From the NCBI GenBank assembly GCA_050291365.1, contig JBNKJS010000007.1, positions 62,001 to 126,000 of the forward strand: DNA of 64,000 bases, written 5' to 3'. Made by a program: the position numbers and the translations under genes. Under the pieces are notes generated by a model, which was given only the letters and a program-made list of their open reading frames with translations, was not told the origin of the DNA and made no database searches. This document shows positions 16,808 through 25,978 of this stretch, one piece after another; the first letter of the stretch is position 1, and each line of letters begins with the position of its first letter. Source of the DNA: JAAGZL01 sp050291365. Its GTDB lineage: Bacteria > Pseudomonadota > Gammaproteobacteria > Chromatiales > Chromatiaceae.

Positions 16808-18459
16808 TCCGATTCGGCGAGACTATGCGTATCATCCACATTAACCGGGTGTTGCTGCGCCACGGCCTGGATGAGGTGATACTAAAGGCCCACCTATTCC
16901 GACCGCTACGTTTTATCCTCTATCTCTCACCTTGGTACTGGCTGCGCCGGAATAAACTGCCATCTTACCCAGTGCGTATGCGTCAGGCCTTGGAAGACCT
17001 GGGGCCGATATTTATTAAATTTGGTCAAATCCTCTCTACCAGACGTGACCTTCTGCCACGAGAGTTTGCCGACGAATTCGCCAAACTACAGGATGCGGTA
17101 CCCCCCTTCCCCGGCACCCAGGCCCGCGCCCAGATAGAGCGCGCCTTTGGTTGCCCCATTGAGGATCTTCTGGATGATTTTGACGAAACGCCAATTGCCT
17201 CCGCTTCGGTAGCCCAGGTTCACGGCGCCCGGCTGAAGAGTGGCAAAGAGGTGGTGGTGAAGGTGCTTCGCCCTGATATCGAACGGGTAATCCGGCGTGA
17301 TGTGGGGCTGCTCCAGATCATTGCCAGTCTGGCCAACCGTTACTGGAAAGAGGCCCGCCGCCTGCACCCTCTTGAGGTGGTTGAAGATTACAAGAAAACC
17401 ATCCTGGATGAACTGGACCTGCAACGGGAGGCGGCAAATGCATCCCAGCTACGCCGCAACTGGGAAGATAGCGATATTCTTTTTGTACCCGAGATCTATT
17501 GGGACCTGACCAGCAAGAATGTCTTGGTGATGGAACGTATTCACGGCACCCCCATCAGTGACATTGAGGCCATAAAGCGCCAGGGCATCAGCATGAAGAA
17601 GCTGGGTGAGCAGGGGGTAGAGGTCTTTTTTACTCAGGTATTCCGCGATAACTTTTTTCATGCCGACATGCACCCGGGCAATATCTTTGTCGAACCCAGC
17701 GGTCGCTATATTGCCGTGGATTTCGGCATCGTTGGCTCCCTCACCACCGATGACCAGCGCTATCTGGCTGAAAACCTGCTGGCATTTTTCAACCGTGATT
17801 ACCGCCGGGTGGCTGAGCTGCATGTAGAGTCTGGTTGGGTGCCGCAGGGCACCAGGGTCGAAGAGTTTGAGGCGGCCATCCGCACTGTATGCGAGCCCAT
17901 CTTCAATAAGCCCCTGAGCGAGATCTCCTTCGGACACTTTCTGCTGAATCTGTTTCAGACCGCCCGTCGCTTTGATATGGAGGTTCAACCTCAATTAGTG
18001 CTGCTGCAGAAGACCCTTCTTTACATTGAAGGCCTGGGTCGACAGCTCTATCCTGAGCTGGATCTTTGGTCCACCGCGAAACCCTATCTGGAAGAGTGGA
18101 TGGAACAGCAGGTTGGCCCCAAGGCATTTGCCCGTAAGCTGAAGAAGAATCTTCCAAAGATGACCGAGTATGCCGCAGATATGCCCATACTGCTGCACAA
18201 GGTTTTAAACGATGCCTCTGAGGGGCGGCTGGAACTCGTTATCAAATCAGACGAGCTGACCAGGCTGCGGAAGGAAGCCAAGGAGAATCACCGTAACATG
18301 GTGACTACTATCAGTGGTGGTGCCATGCTAATCGCCGGCTCTATGTTGTTGACCCTCGGCCCCAGTATTCTACTGCCCGCCAGCCTTACCGTAACTACAG
18401 GCGGGGCCCTTTCCGCCCTGGGCGGGTTGATACTGATCCAGTCCTGGTGGAAGGGTTAA
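16804..18459 (+). CDS. ubiB: UbiB ABC1-family atypical kinase/ATPase
   Basis: Membrane-associated ATPase required for ubiquinone synthesis, thought to extract or present lipid precursors. The 551 aa protein carries the ADCK signature ALEDLGPIFIKFGQILSTR (about 60), the A-rich loop PIASASVAQVHGA, and kinase-like motifs FFHADMHPGNIFV and IAVDFGIVG. Two hydrophobic C-terminal segments (about 500-545) anchor it. The TTG at 16804 has an AGGAG seven bases upstream and overlaps ubiJ by four bases; an ATG at 16825 is the alternative. Confidence 0.95.
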   Translation: MIRFGETMRIIHINRVLLRHGLDEVILKAHLFRPLRFILYLSPWYWLRRNKLPSYPVRMRQALEDLGPIFIKFGQILSTRRDLLPREFADEFAKLQDAVPPFPGTQARAQIERAFGCPIEDLLDDFDETPIASASVAQVHGARLKSGKEVVVKVLRPDIERVIRRDVGLLQIIASLANRYWKEARRLHPLEVVEDYKKTILDELDLQREAANASQLRRNWEDSDILFVPEIYWDLTSKNVLVMERIHGTPISDIEAIKRQGISMKKLGEQGVEVFFTQVFRDNFFHADMHPGNIFVEPSGRYIAVDFGIVGSLTTDDQRYLAENLLAFFNRDYRRVAELHVESGWVPQGTRVEEFEAAIRTVCEPIFNKPLSEISFGHFLLNLFQTARRFDMEVQPQLVLLQKTLLYIEGLGRQLYPELDLWSTAKPYLEEWMEQQVGPKAFARKLKKNLPKMTEYAADMPILLHKVLNDASEGRLELVIKSDELTRLRKEAKENHRNMVTTISGGAMLIAGSMLLTLGPSILLPASLTVTTGGALSALGGLILIQSWWKG

Positions 18460-18463
18460 GCCA

Positions 18464-19129
18464 TTAACGACTGTACTTTGAGTGTTCCCGGTCGGAGTAG
18501 TTAAAGATCTTGCGGGTAATGAAGTTGTAGACCGGTTTAACCCGGTTGCTCCAGAAACGTCCGAACCCTGATTTGTTATTCAGGATCTGTAGCTCCTCTT
18601 CGGTCATGTTCTCTCTGGAGTAGCGGTTTTTCTGTTTTACCAGATGCCGTATATCCTCACCCACGCTCCAACGGAAAATCCTTCCCCGCTTATCTGAATG
18701 GTAGGCCAACTGAAAATCGATTATACCGGCTACCTGGTCGCTGATTACCAACCAGTTCTCAGGTTTTTCCAGGTCATTATGCACCACCCCTGCGGCGTGC
18801 ATTTTGTCCAGAATCTCTCTGGCATTGGCATAAAACTCCGGATTGGGCGCCTTGCCCTCTTTTAGAGGCACTCCGTCGATATAACTGCGAATACACACCT
18901 TGTCGCCAAAATAGATCAGTCGTGGCAACCTGTCGTCCGCAACCGAGCTCAATGCCTTAAGCACCCTGGCCTCGCGCCGCGCCAGATAACCTGCCAACAG
19001 CCCGGCAAACCATCCGGCCTCGGAATAATCTCTACAGATTACCCGCTCACCATTCAGCTCCCGTAGCTCTATCTTGCCAAAGGCGTCCTCTTTCAGTGTG
19101 GTGATTACCTTTAGCTCGGATGGGTTCAT
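18464..19129 (-). CDS. RIO/Kdo-kinase-like LPS kinase family protein
   Basis: 221 aa protein with a small protein-kinase-like fold: catalytic loop AGVVHNDLEKPENWLV (about 135-150) and metal motif IIDFQLA (about 157). It has the compact lobe layout of WaaP/InaA/RIO-type kinases, so it probably phosphorylates a lipopolysaccharide core sugar, though another small substrate is possible. A short hydrophobic patch (GWFAGLLAGYLA) precedes the kinase core. It is convergent with ubiB and 66 bp downstream of the deacetylase-like gene. Confidence 0.75.
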   Translation of the reverse strand: MNPSELKVITTLKEDAFGKIELRELNGERVICRDYSEAGWFAGLLAGYLARREARVLKALSSVADDRLPRLIYFGDKVCIRSYIDGVPLKEGKAPNPEFYANAREILDKMHAAGVVHNDLEKPENWLVISDQVAGIIDFQLAYHSDKRGRIFRWSVGEDIRHLVKQKNRYSRENMTEEELQILNNKSGFGRFWSNRVKPVYNFITRKIFNYSDREHSKYSR

Positions 19130-19195
19130 AGTTACACTTTCAATTAATGAGACATGGCTGGCATCTGCACCAGAGACAGGATGGACTGGTGTGGA

Positions 19196-20026
19196 TTATG
19201 GTTTACCTTGTAATCTTTTTGCAACCATTTGTGAGTCGGAGAGGGGCTCCTGCCACCGTTCATCCCCTTGTTGCATGGTAATAATTTGGGATACCGGCAT
19301 CAGCCTGATGCCCTTGGCCCCTAGATTGGGGAGCTCTTTTCTCAACACCGCCAGGGTTTCAGGATAAGGGTGGCCAATCCCTATGGCAGAACCGTTCTTT
19401 TTAGCCAGTCTTAGCAACCTTTTAAACTCTTTCCCTATGCTCTTTTTGTCCCGCACGTTATCCAAAAACACATCGCGTCTGGTGGAGGCAAGCCCCTGTT
19501 TGAGTGCAATCTGCCTAGCTATGGTGCGAATAGTGGTCCTACTATCCACAAAATAGAGATCTCCACTCTCTTTAACCACTCGCATAAACCACTCCATGGC
19601 GCCCGGATGCCTAGTTAGCAAACTGCCCATATGATTATTTATCCCCTTCACATGGGGAACAGACTCCAGGGCCTTTGTGGTGGTTGATCTTAACTCCTTC
19701 TCTGTCATATGCAGGGTCAAACCGCCCGGGCCAAGGCTTCTGCCTGTCTCAGTTTCCATCGGCAGATGCAACATTATCTCCTTACCAGAGGCGTTGGCCT
19801 TGTTAGCCAGGATTTTGGAATGGGGGGTGTGGGGAAGAAATGAGAGTGTAACCCTTCCCGGCAGCGCTACGACCTTTTTGCCCCAACCCAGTTTGTCGCC
19901 CATGTCATCAATGATGATGGCAATAGAGGGTTTACTCTTAACGGTTTCAGCAATGACTGCGGCAGGCAACAGCAGTACGACAACAATCATCAGGTAGAGT
20001 AGAAAATTGCGCTCAGCTTGAAGCAT
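19196..20026 (-). CDS. yibQ: Divergent polysaccharide deacetylase family protein (YibQ-like)
   Basis: 276 aa exported protein with an N-terminal hydrophobic signal (about 8-26) and then the divergent deacetylase fold: SIAIIIDDMGDK, EIMLHLPMET, GINNHMGSLLT, LYFVDSRTT and AIGIGHPYPETL. The metal-binding His and Asp positions are partly visible. YibQ proteins are widespread behind envC and ctp genes, and their substrate is not established. It lies two bases from the upstream protease gene and is part of the operon gpmI-envC-ctp-yibQ. Confidence 0.87.
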   Translation of the reverse strand: MLQAERNFLLYLMIVVVLLLPAAVIAETVKSKPSIAIIIDDMGDKLGWGKKVVALPGRVTLSFLPHTPHSKILANKANASGKEIMLHLPMETETGRSLGPGGLTLHMTEKELRSTTTKALESVPHVKGINNHMGSLLTRHPGAMEWFMRVVKESGDLYFVDSRTTIRTIARQIALKQGLASTRRDVFLDNVRDKKSIGKEFKRLLRLAKKNGSAIGIGHPYPETLAVLRKELPNLGAKGIRLMPVSQIITMQQGDERWQEPLSDSQMVAKRLQGKP

Positions 20027-20028
20027 CC

Positions 20029-21360
20029 TTACCCCTTGGGAGCCGTTCCCTTAAGCAGAGAGAGTCCTTTTAACAGATTGAGCGCCTCATACAACTGATA
20101 GTCATCCACTGCCAACGTCTTCTTTTTACTCTCTGGCTTATCTGTTTCCTTCTTTTTCTTGGTGCCATTTCCATTTGCCAGATGTTTTGAAAGATCTGCC
20201 TCTTTTAGGTCATCGAACAGAGGTTCCTTGGTCTGTTTCACCTCTATGCGTTGTAACTCTATGTCGGGCTTAATTCCTTCTGCCTGGATGGAGCGACCCG
20301 AAGGGGTGAAATAGCGAGCAGTAGTCAGTTTCACTGCCTCATCTTTGGTAATAGGTATGATAGATTGCACCGATCCCTTGCCGAAGGTGCGTCTTCCCAT
20401 GATCACCGCACGTTTGTGATCCTGCAACGCTCCCGCCACGATCTCGGAGGCGGAGGCGGAACCCTCATTAACCAATACCACCATAGGTGCGCCCTGTAGG
20501 ATATCGTCTGGCTTGGCCACAAAAGAGTACTTTGAGCTGGCGGTTTTGCCCTCTGTGTAGACGATTTTGCCACTTGTCAGATAGGCATCACTTACCTCTA
20601 CCGCACTGTTCAGCACGCCGCCTGGATTATTGCGCAGATCCAGGATCAGCCCCTTCAAATCCCCTTTGGCTTCATCTTTAAGGGTGCTTACCGCCTTGAA
20701 CATGTCGTCTGCCGTCCGTGACTGGAAATTGGATATCCGCACATAACCAAAGCCAGGCTCCAGGGTGCGGCTCTTAACACTGGCAACATTGATAATGTCT
20801 CTCTTGATAGTCAGCTTTAGCGGTTTGTCTTCTTTTGAACGAATCAAGGTCAGGGTTATGCTGGTACCCGGCTCTCCCCGCATGATTTTTACTGCTTCTG
20901 ATAGATCCATCCCCTTTACTGGCTTGTCGTCCAGCCGGACAATTAGATCTCCGGCCTTGATTCCAGCCCGCTGGGCCGGGGTATCGTCGATGGGGGATAT
21001 GACCTTCACAAAACCGTTTTCCAATCCAATCTCTATCCCTAGTCCACCAAATTTGCCGCTGGTCCCGGCCTGTAGCTCCTTGTAGTCCTCGGCATCCAGA
21101 TAGGAAGAGTGTGGGTCAAGATTGGATAGCATGCCGCGTATCGCGTACTCCAATAATAGTTTGTCGTCTACTGGCTCTACGTAATCGTTCTTAATTCGGC
21201 CAAAAATCTCGGCAAAGGCTCGTAGCTCGTTAACCGGGACTCTCTCTGGTTTCGCTCCCTGTTCGGAACTCTCTGCCTGCGCTGTGCCCACTTGTGCAGA
21301 CAAAACCAGACAAAAAGCTAGTAGTAACGCTGTAAGATTATGTAGCCGCACAATATTCAT
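20029..21360 (-). CDS. S41 C-terminal processing peptidase
   Basis: Periplasmic serine protease of the CtpA/Prc type. The ATG at 21360 (preferred over a TTG at 21375) gives 443 aa with a signal peptide ending near AQVGTAQA. Then come a PDZ domain (GIEIGLENGFVKVISPID ... AGDLIVRLDD) and the S41 catalytic region with nucleophile Ser in NEGSASASEIVAG and general-base Lys in FGKGSVQSI. The C-terminal 70 residues are Lys-rich (KKKKETDKPESKKK), less typical of the family core. It is co-transcribed with envC; in other bacteria such proteases process cell-wall hydrolases or their regulators. Confidence 0.94.
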   Translation of the reverse strand: MNIVRLHNLTALLLAFCLVLSAQVGTAQAESSEQGAKPERVPVNELRAFAEIFGRIKNDYVEPVDDKLLLEYAIRGMLSNLDPHSSYLDAEDYKELQAGTSGKFGGLGIEIGLENGFVKVISPIDDTPAQRAGIKAGDLIVRLDDKPVKGMDLSEAVKIMRGEPGTSITLTLIRSKEDKPLKLTIKRDIINVASVKSRTLEPGFGYVRISNFQSRTADDMFKAVSTLKDEAKGDLKGLILDLRNNPGGVLNSAVEVSDAYLTSGKIVYTEGKTASSKYSFVAKPDDILQGAPMVVLVNEGSASASEIVAGALQDHKRAVIMGRRTFGKGSVQSIIPITKDEAVKLTTARYFTPSGRSIQAEGIKPDIELQRIEVKQTKEPLFDDLKEADLSKHLANGNGTKKKKETDKPESKKKTLAVDDYQLYEALNLLKGLSLLKGTAPKG

Positions 21361-21436
21361 ATCGCCAAATCTCAATAATTAACTTGCAATATAGCCCCTA
21401 ACTATAACTAATAAAAGGATATTTTGCTAAATTCTT

Positions 21437-22588
21437 TTATCTAAACCACTTTTCAGGATTGATCGGCTCCCCTTTATAGCGCATAGCAAAATAGACCCCC
21501 GGCTCCGACTGTCCTCCACTGCTCCCCAGCAGTGCCACCACCTCTTCAGCCCTAACCAGCTCTCCCTCCTGTTTTGCCAGACTCTGATTGTGTCCATACA
21601 GCGTCATATAACCGCCACCGTGGTCTAGAATGACCATCAGGCCAAACCCCCGCAGCCAATCGGCAAACACCACCTTTCCATCGTAGACCGCCTTGACCGC
21701 CTCACCCTCTGGCGCACTGATTAAGACCCCGTCCCACTTTAGATCGCCGCGTTTCAATGAACCAAAACGGGCCTTGAATTTTCCCTTGGCTGGCCAAGAC
21801 AACTTCCCCTTCAGTGACTTGAACGGTTTGCCCTTGGGCAGGAATTTACCCCTCTTTTTGCTTGTCCGCTGCTCTATTTGAGCCAACAGCTTCTGCAGTC
21901 GCTGTTCATCCCTCTTTAGCTCCTTGAGTCTTTCCGCATCGGTTGTAATTCCCTGGTTCAGGCTTGCAATTAGCTCTTTTCTCCCTTTTCGGCTTTTCTC
22001 TAACGCGGCCCTATCACGCTGTTTTCTACTCTGGAGCTGTTGCATTCTGCGCTCTTCCGTCAACATAACCTGCTCAGCCTGCTGCAGTTTTTTCAGGGTT
22101 GTCTGAATAAGATCCATCTGCTCCACTCGACGGCGATTGAAATAGTCATGGTAGATCATAAGGCGACCTACCATCTCCGGATCTTGCTGATTAAGCATTA
22201 GTTTCAAGCGATCCTGACGCCCGATGGTATAAGCCAGTCGTATCTGTTTCTCCATGAACTTGCGCTGGTTTTGTAAAGAGTTTCTATTCAATCCTTGCTG
22301 AATCTTGGCCACACGAATGCGTTGCCTCTGGTCTGCTATCTCCTTGTCCAGCTTTTTTAGCTCTCTGTTCTGCAGGCCAATTTTCTTTTCTGTTAACATC
22401 AGCTCCTGCTGGACTGCTGAGCGCCGCTTCTGCTTTTTACCTAGGTTGGCCTCGACATCCCGCATCTGGTCCCGCAGCCTCTCCAGCTGATGTTGGTTAT
22501 TCCCGGCTGCCAAGCTTATGTGGGCTGAAATCAGCATGATCAGCGAAATTGCCAATCTCAAGAGATTTGATAGGAAAGCGGTGGGCAT
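21437..22588 (-). CDS. envC: Murein hydrolase activator EnvC
   Basis: Periplasmic activator of septal amidases (AmiA/B in E. coli). The 383 aa protein has a signal peptide (cleaved near HISLAA), a long coiled coil (about 30-245) that contacts FtsX, and a C-terminal LytM/M23 domain (from KGKLSWPAKG). The LytM zinc ligands are degenerate (LYGHNQSL kept, but YFAMRY where an HxH would be), as expected of a non-enzymatic activator. Position between gpmI and the protease gene is the usual one. Confidence 0.93.
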   Translation of the reverse strand: MPTAFLSNLLRLAISLIMLISAHISLAAGNNQHQLERLRDQMRDVEANLGKKQKRRSAVQQELMLTEKKIGLQNRELKKLDKEIADQRQRIRVAKIQQGLNRNSLQNQRKFMEKQIRLAYTIGRQDRLKLMLNQQDPEMVGRLMIYHDYFNRRRVEQMDLIQTTLKKLQQAEQVMLTEERRMQQLQSRKQRDRAALEKSRKGRKELIASLNQGITTDAERLKELKRDEQRLQKLLAQIEQRTSKKRGKFLPKGKPFKSLKGKLSWPAKGKFKARFGSLKRGDLKWDGVLISAPEGEAVKAVYDGKVVFADWLRGFGLMVILDHGGGYMTLYGHNQSLAKQEGELVRAEEVVALLGSSGGQSEPGVYFAMRYKGEPINPEKWFR

Positions 22589-22599
22589 CTGTCTTTAGA

Positions 22600-24132
22600 T
22601 CAGGCCAGTTTAAGCAGTGTTCGCCCCGTCATCTCCGCAGGCTGCTCAAAACCCAGCATATACAGTAGCGTGGGCGCGATATCACATAGGGCCCCTCCCT
22701 CCATAAGCTGGCCCGGGCGTCCAACATAAACCAAGGGCACAGGATTGTTGCTGTGGGCAGTGTGAGGCTGTCCGTTTGCAGGGTCGCGCATCTGTTCCGC
22801 ATTGCCGTGATCTGCGGTTAACAGCATCTCTCCTCCAACGGTCTCCAGGGCACGAAGAATCCTACCCAGAGCCTGATCAATTGCCTCGATGGCCTCAACT
22901 GCGGCATCAAAATCTCCGGTATGACCAACCATGTCCGGGTTGGCATAGTTACAAACAATTAACTCAAATTGCCTGCTTCCAATCACCTCCACCAGAACGT
23001 CGGTCAAAGCAACTGAACTCATTGCCGGTTGCAGGTCGTAAGTAGCTACCTTGGGAGATGGAATAAGCACACGATCCTCATCACGAAAGGGCTCTTCTCT
23101 GCCCCCGTTAAAGAAGAAAGTAACATGGGCATATTTCTCTGTCTCCGCCAGACGAAGTTGGCGCATATCCAGGTCGGCTATATATTGTCCCAGAGTATTG
23201 TTCAGCTCCTCTTTTCCATAGGCTACCGGTACCCCAAACTCTTCATGATACTGGGTCAGGGTGACATAGGCCGCAAGTCGAGGAGTAATCTTACGTTCGA
23301 ATTCATTAAAGTTTGGCTCAACGAAGGCACGGGTCAGCTCACGGGCACGGTCTGCGCGGAAATTCATGAATACAATGGAATCCCCATCCTCTATCTGCAC
23401 TGCTTCTCCGATCCTGGTTCCCTGAACAAACTCGTCGTTCTCATCCCGATCATAGGCCATCTGCAGCGCCGTCTGGGCATCGGGAGCACTAAAAGGTGCT
23501 TCTGCCCCTGTAACCAGATCGTATCCCTTGGCCACCCGCTCCCAGCGGTTGTCCCTATCCATGGCATAGTAACGTCCAACAATTGTGGCTAATCTTCCAC
23601 CACCCGCTTTTGCTATGGCCCGTTGCAGAAGCTCCAGTGAGGGCCCGGCGCTTCTGGGTGGGGTATCACGGCCATCTAAAAAGGCGTGTACATAAACCTT
23701 GTCGCAGCCTGCTTTTACAGCCATCTCAACCATGGCATGAATGTGTTCTTCATGGCTGTGAACGCCGCCAGGAGAGAGCAAACCAAAGATATGCACCGCA
23801 CCACCTCTGGAGCGTGCAGCGTCTACCGCCCCCACCAGGGCTGGATTGGAATAGAATGATCCGTCCTCAATGGCCTTGCTAACCCGGGTAAGGTCCTGAT
23901 AAACAATTCGGCCGGCGCCGATGTTTAGATGGCCCACCTCTGAATTACCCATTTGGCCATCAGGCAGACCCACCCGGGCCCCTGAGGTTTCGATCAGGGT
24001 ATGAGGATACTCTGCCCACAACTGATCCCAAAATGGGGTGTTTGCCTGGTATATGGCATTGAACTCCTTGCTTTCGCTATATCCCCAACCATCCAAAATC
24101 AGCAGTACAACAGGCTTCAAGCCGGATTTCAT
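22600..24132 (-). CDS. gpmI: Cofactor-independent phosphoglycerate mutase
   Basis: Interconverts 3- and 2-phosphoglycerate with two Mn2+ ions. The start is taken at the ATG 24132, with GGGAG about 10 bases upstream; a TTG at 24141 is too close to that site. The 510 aa protein starts MKSGLKPVVLLILDGWGY (metal D14) and has the phospho-serine S64 in GQMGNSEVGHLN, LLSPGGVHSHEEH, and the C-terminal metal site LLTADHGNAEQM. First gene of the minus-strand operon gpmI-envC-ctp-yibQ. Confidence 0.96.
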   Translation of the reverse strand: MKSGLKPVVLLILDGWGYSESKEFNAIYQANTPFWDQLWAEYPHTLIETSGARVGLPDGQMGNSEVGHLNIGAGRIVYQDLTRVSKAIEDGSFYSNPALVGAVDAARSRGGAVHIFGLLSPGGVHSHEEHIHAMVEMAVKAGCDKVYVHAFLDGRDTPPRSAGPSLELLQRAIAKAGGGRLATIVGRYYAMDRDNRWERVAKGYDLVTGAEAPFSAPDAQTALQMAYDRDENDEFVQGTRIGEAVQIEDGDSIVFMNFRADRARELTRAFVEPNFNEFERKITPRLAAYVTLTQYHEEFGVPVAYGKEELNNTLGQYIADLDMRQLRLAETEKYAHVTFFFNGGREEPFRDEDRVLIPSPKVATYDLQPAMSSVALTDVLVEVIGSRQFELIVCNYANPDMVGHTGDFDAAVEAIEAIDQALGRILRALETVGGEMLLTADHGNAEQMRDPANGQPHTAHSNNPVPLVYVGRPGQLMEGGALCDIAPTLLYMLGFEQPAEMTGRTLLKLA

Positions 24133-24521
24133 AATGCTCAAACTCCCTACAAATTAGCCTACAACGACTCATTAAACCATCTTTCTCAGGACCGGGCCAA
24201 AACTCATTCCACATGAGAGGCTGTTCTATCAAACTCCCGATACACAGATTAACAATAGCTTACCAGGAATATTTTTTCTGTGTTAGAAGAGAGCCGTAAC
24301 ACATTGATAATACTACATAATACAGTAACCAAAGCAGGAAGGCTCTATCCTCAAAGAGTTTCGACTGTTTTCTTCAGGTGCGGTTCATGGGCAAAACCAT
24401 TTAAAAACCCTACCATTTACTTAGAAAAGCACTTAATGTCCCAATAATCTTAATTGTTTTTTCCTTAAACAGTAAAACAGAGTATTATTCTATAGTGTTA
24501 CTTTAAAATAGGGTCTGCGGC
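24133..24521. other. Divergent AT-rich regulatory gap between gpmI and arsR-type gene
   Basis: About 390 bp holding the promoters for gpmI (left) and the ArsR-family gene (right). AT content rises toward 24521, with TATTAT and TATAGT hexamers at about 24483-24500 as -10 candidates. No open reading frame with coding character, no tRNA and no clear terminator were seen. A repressor operator is expected here but was not resolved. Confidence 0.45.
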
Positions 24522-24887
24522 ATGAATCAAGAATTCGCTAGTCCAAAACAGCCGTTTCGCGGCATGGGAGATCTAGATACTGACAGCGCTGTCTCGCTCC
24601 TGGACAAGGATGAAGATGTTGAGCGCGCCTCCCGATCTCTTAAGGCCATGTCTCATCCTCTTCGCCTGAAAATCCTGTGCACATTGGGGGATCAGGAGGT
24701 AAGCGTACAAGATATTGTGGAGTATGTAGGAACCTCCCAAAGCAATATCTCCCAACACCTGGCTATACTACGTGACAAAGGTATTCTGGCCTCCCGTAAG
24801 GATGCCAACAGAGTCTTCTACCGGGTAAGCGATGCCAGAACCTTGAAACTGATTGGCATGATGCGTGAAGTTTTTTGCCAACAATAG
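24522..24887 (+). CDS. ArsR-family repressor resembling BigR/SqrR/YgaV sulfide sensors
   Basis: 121 aa winged-helix repressor. After about 33 variable residues comes the ArsR core: ASRSLKAMSHPLRLKILCTLG, recognition helix TSQSNISQHLAILRDKGIL and wing RKDANRVFYRVSD. There is no CxC metal site of the ArsR/SmtB type. It has exactly two cysteines, C53 in ILCTLG and C119 at the C-terminus (EVFCQQ). They are 66 residues apart and placed like the redox pair of SqrR/BigR, which form a polysulfide bridge in response to sulfide. A rhodanese gene follows, in line with sulfur sensing. The specific ligand is inference. Confidence 0.85.
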   Translation: MNQEFASPKQPFRGMGDLDTDSAVSLLDKDEDVERASRSLKAMSHPLRLKILCTLGDQEVSVQDIVEYVGTSQSNISQHLAILRDKGILASRKDANRVFYRVSDARTLKLIGMMREVFCQQ

Positions 24888-25024
24888 CAATACAACCCAA
24901 ATTTTCACCTACAAAACGCTATTTTTAACTCCTGAAACAGGTAGAAGGGAATTTTTTCATTCCGTTTTTCTATTTCCCAGGTAGAATTAGCGCTTTGCAG
25001 AACAACTGGCTTTACTAAATTACC

Positions 25025-25453
25025 ATGGAACAAATCTTTGAATTCGCCGGAAACCATCTGGCCCTAGTTGCTGCGCTTGCAGTAATACTGTTTCTTCTTA
25101 TCCAAAACCTTATGGCAGACATGGGTGGCAAAGGCGTTCTTTCGCCTCATGAGGCGACTGCACTTATTAATCGCAAGGATGCCGTTGTTGTAGACATCAG
25201 GCCCATAGCTGACTACTCCAGCGCCCATATCATCAATTCCATCAATATCCCTGCTACCAGCCTGAAAAACCAGCTTACCCAACTTGAGAAATATAAAGAG
25301 AAAGGTGTACCGGTTATTATGGCCTGCAGATCAGGCGCTCAATCTTCTGTCGCCTGCAAGACCTTGAAAAAAAATGGGTTCGAGGAGGTTTACAACCTAA
25401 AAGGTGGGATTCTGGCCTGGCAAAGTGCAAACTTACCAGTAAGCCGCAAGTAG
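25025..25453 (+). CDS. yibN: Membrane-anchored rhodanese (YibN-like)
   Basis: 142 aa. An N-terminal transmembrane helix (about 11-30) anchors a rhodanese domain with VVVDIRPIADYSSAHI and the active-site loop MACRSGAQS (persulfide-carrying C101). Rhodaneses move sulfane sulfur between donors and acceptors. The gene lies 137 bp after the sulfide-sensor-like repressor and 33 bp before secB. In enterics the order is yibN-grxC-secB-gpsA; grxC is missing here. Confidence 0.9.
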   Translation: MEQIFEFAGNHLALVAALAVILFLLIQNLMADMGGKGVLSPHEATALINRKDAVVVDIRPIADYSSAHIINSINIPATSLKNQLTQLEKYKEKGVPVIMACRSGAQSSVACKTLKKNGFEEVYNLKGGILAWQSANLPVSRK

Positions 25454-25486
25454 ACGTTTCTCTTTTACACTATAAATCATGGAACC

Positions 25487-25972
25487 ATGACAATGTCAGA
25501 CAAACCAGAACAGACAAACGACGAGCGCAAATTTGACCTTCAGCGTATATATATCAAGGATGTCTCCTTTGAGACTCCAAACACCCCTGAGATTTTCACC
25601 ATGGACTGGAAACCAGAAAACCAGCTCTCTCTCAACAGTGAGGTTAACAACATCAGTGGTGATACTTTCGAGGTAGTTCTTACTGTAACCGTTACCTCAA
25701 AGTTGGAAGAGAAGACAGCATTCTTGGTTGAGGTTAAACAGGCTGGCATTTTTACTCTGGGCAACTTCCCAAATAACGAAATGGGTCCGATGCTGGGAGC
25801 CTACTGCCCTAACATTCTGTTCCCCTATGCCCGTGAAGCCATCTCAGACTTGGTTACCAAAGGCGGCTTTCCAACGCTCCTCCTGGCTCCAGTCAACTTC
25901 GACCACCTGTTTGCCCAACATATGCAACAGCAGCAGGCGCAAAAAGATGCGTCTCCAGAGGATACACACTAA
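25487..25972 (+). CDS. secB: Protein-export chaperone SecB
   Basis: Tetrameric cytosolic chaperone that holds preproteins unfolded and hands them to SecA. 161 aa with family blocks FDLQRIYIKDVSFETPNTPEIF (split around residue 17-36), FLVEVKQAGIFTL, GAYCPNILFPYAREAISDLV and GGFPTLLLAPVNF. Starts at 25487 or, two codons later, at 25493. Six bases separate it from gpsA, a conserved pair. Confidence 0.96.
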   Translation: MTMSDKPEQTNDERKFDLQRIYIKDVSFETPNTPEIFTMDWKPENQLSLNSEVNNISGDTFEVVLTVTVTSKLEEKTAFLVEVKQAGIFTLGNFPNNEMGPMLGAYCPNILFPYAREAISDLVTKGGFPTLLLAPVNFDHLFAQHMQQQQAQKDASPEDTH

Positions 25973-25978
25973 ACCTCT

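Noticed and set aside
17449..17994. 181-codon minus-strand open frame antisense to ubiB
   Set aside because: Antisense shadow of ubiB with no domain or start signal.
23029..23592. 187-codon plus-strand open frame antisense to gpmI
   Set aside because: Lies wholly inside gpmI, with no family resemblance.
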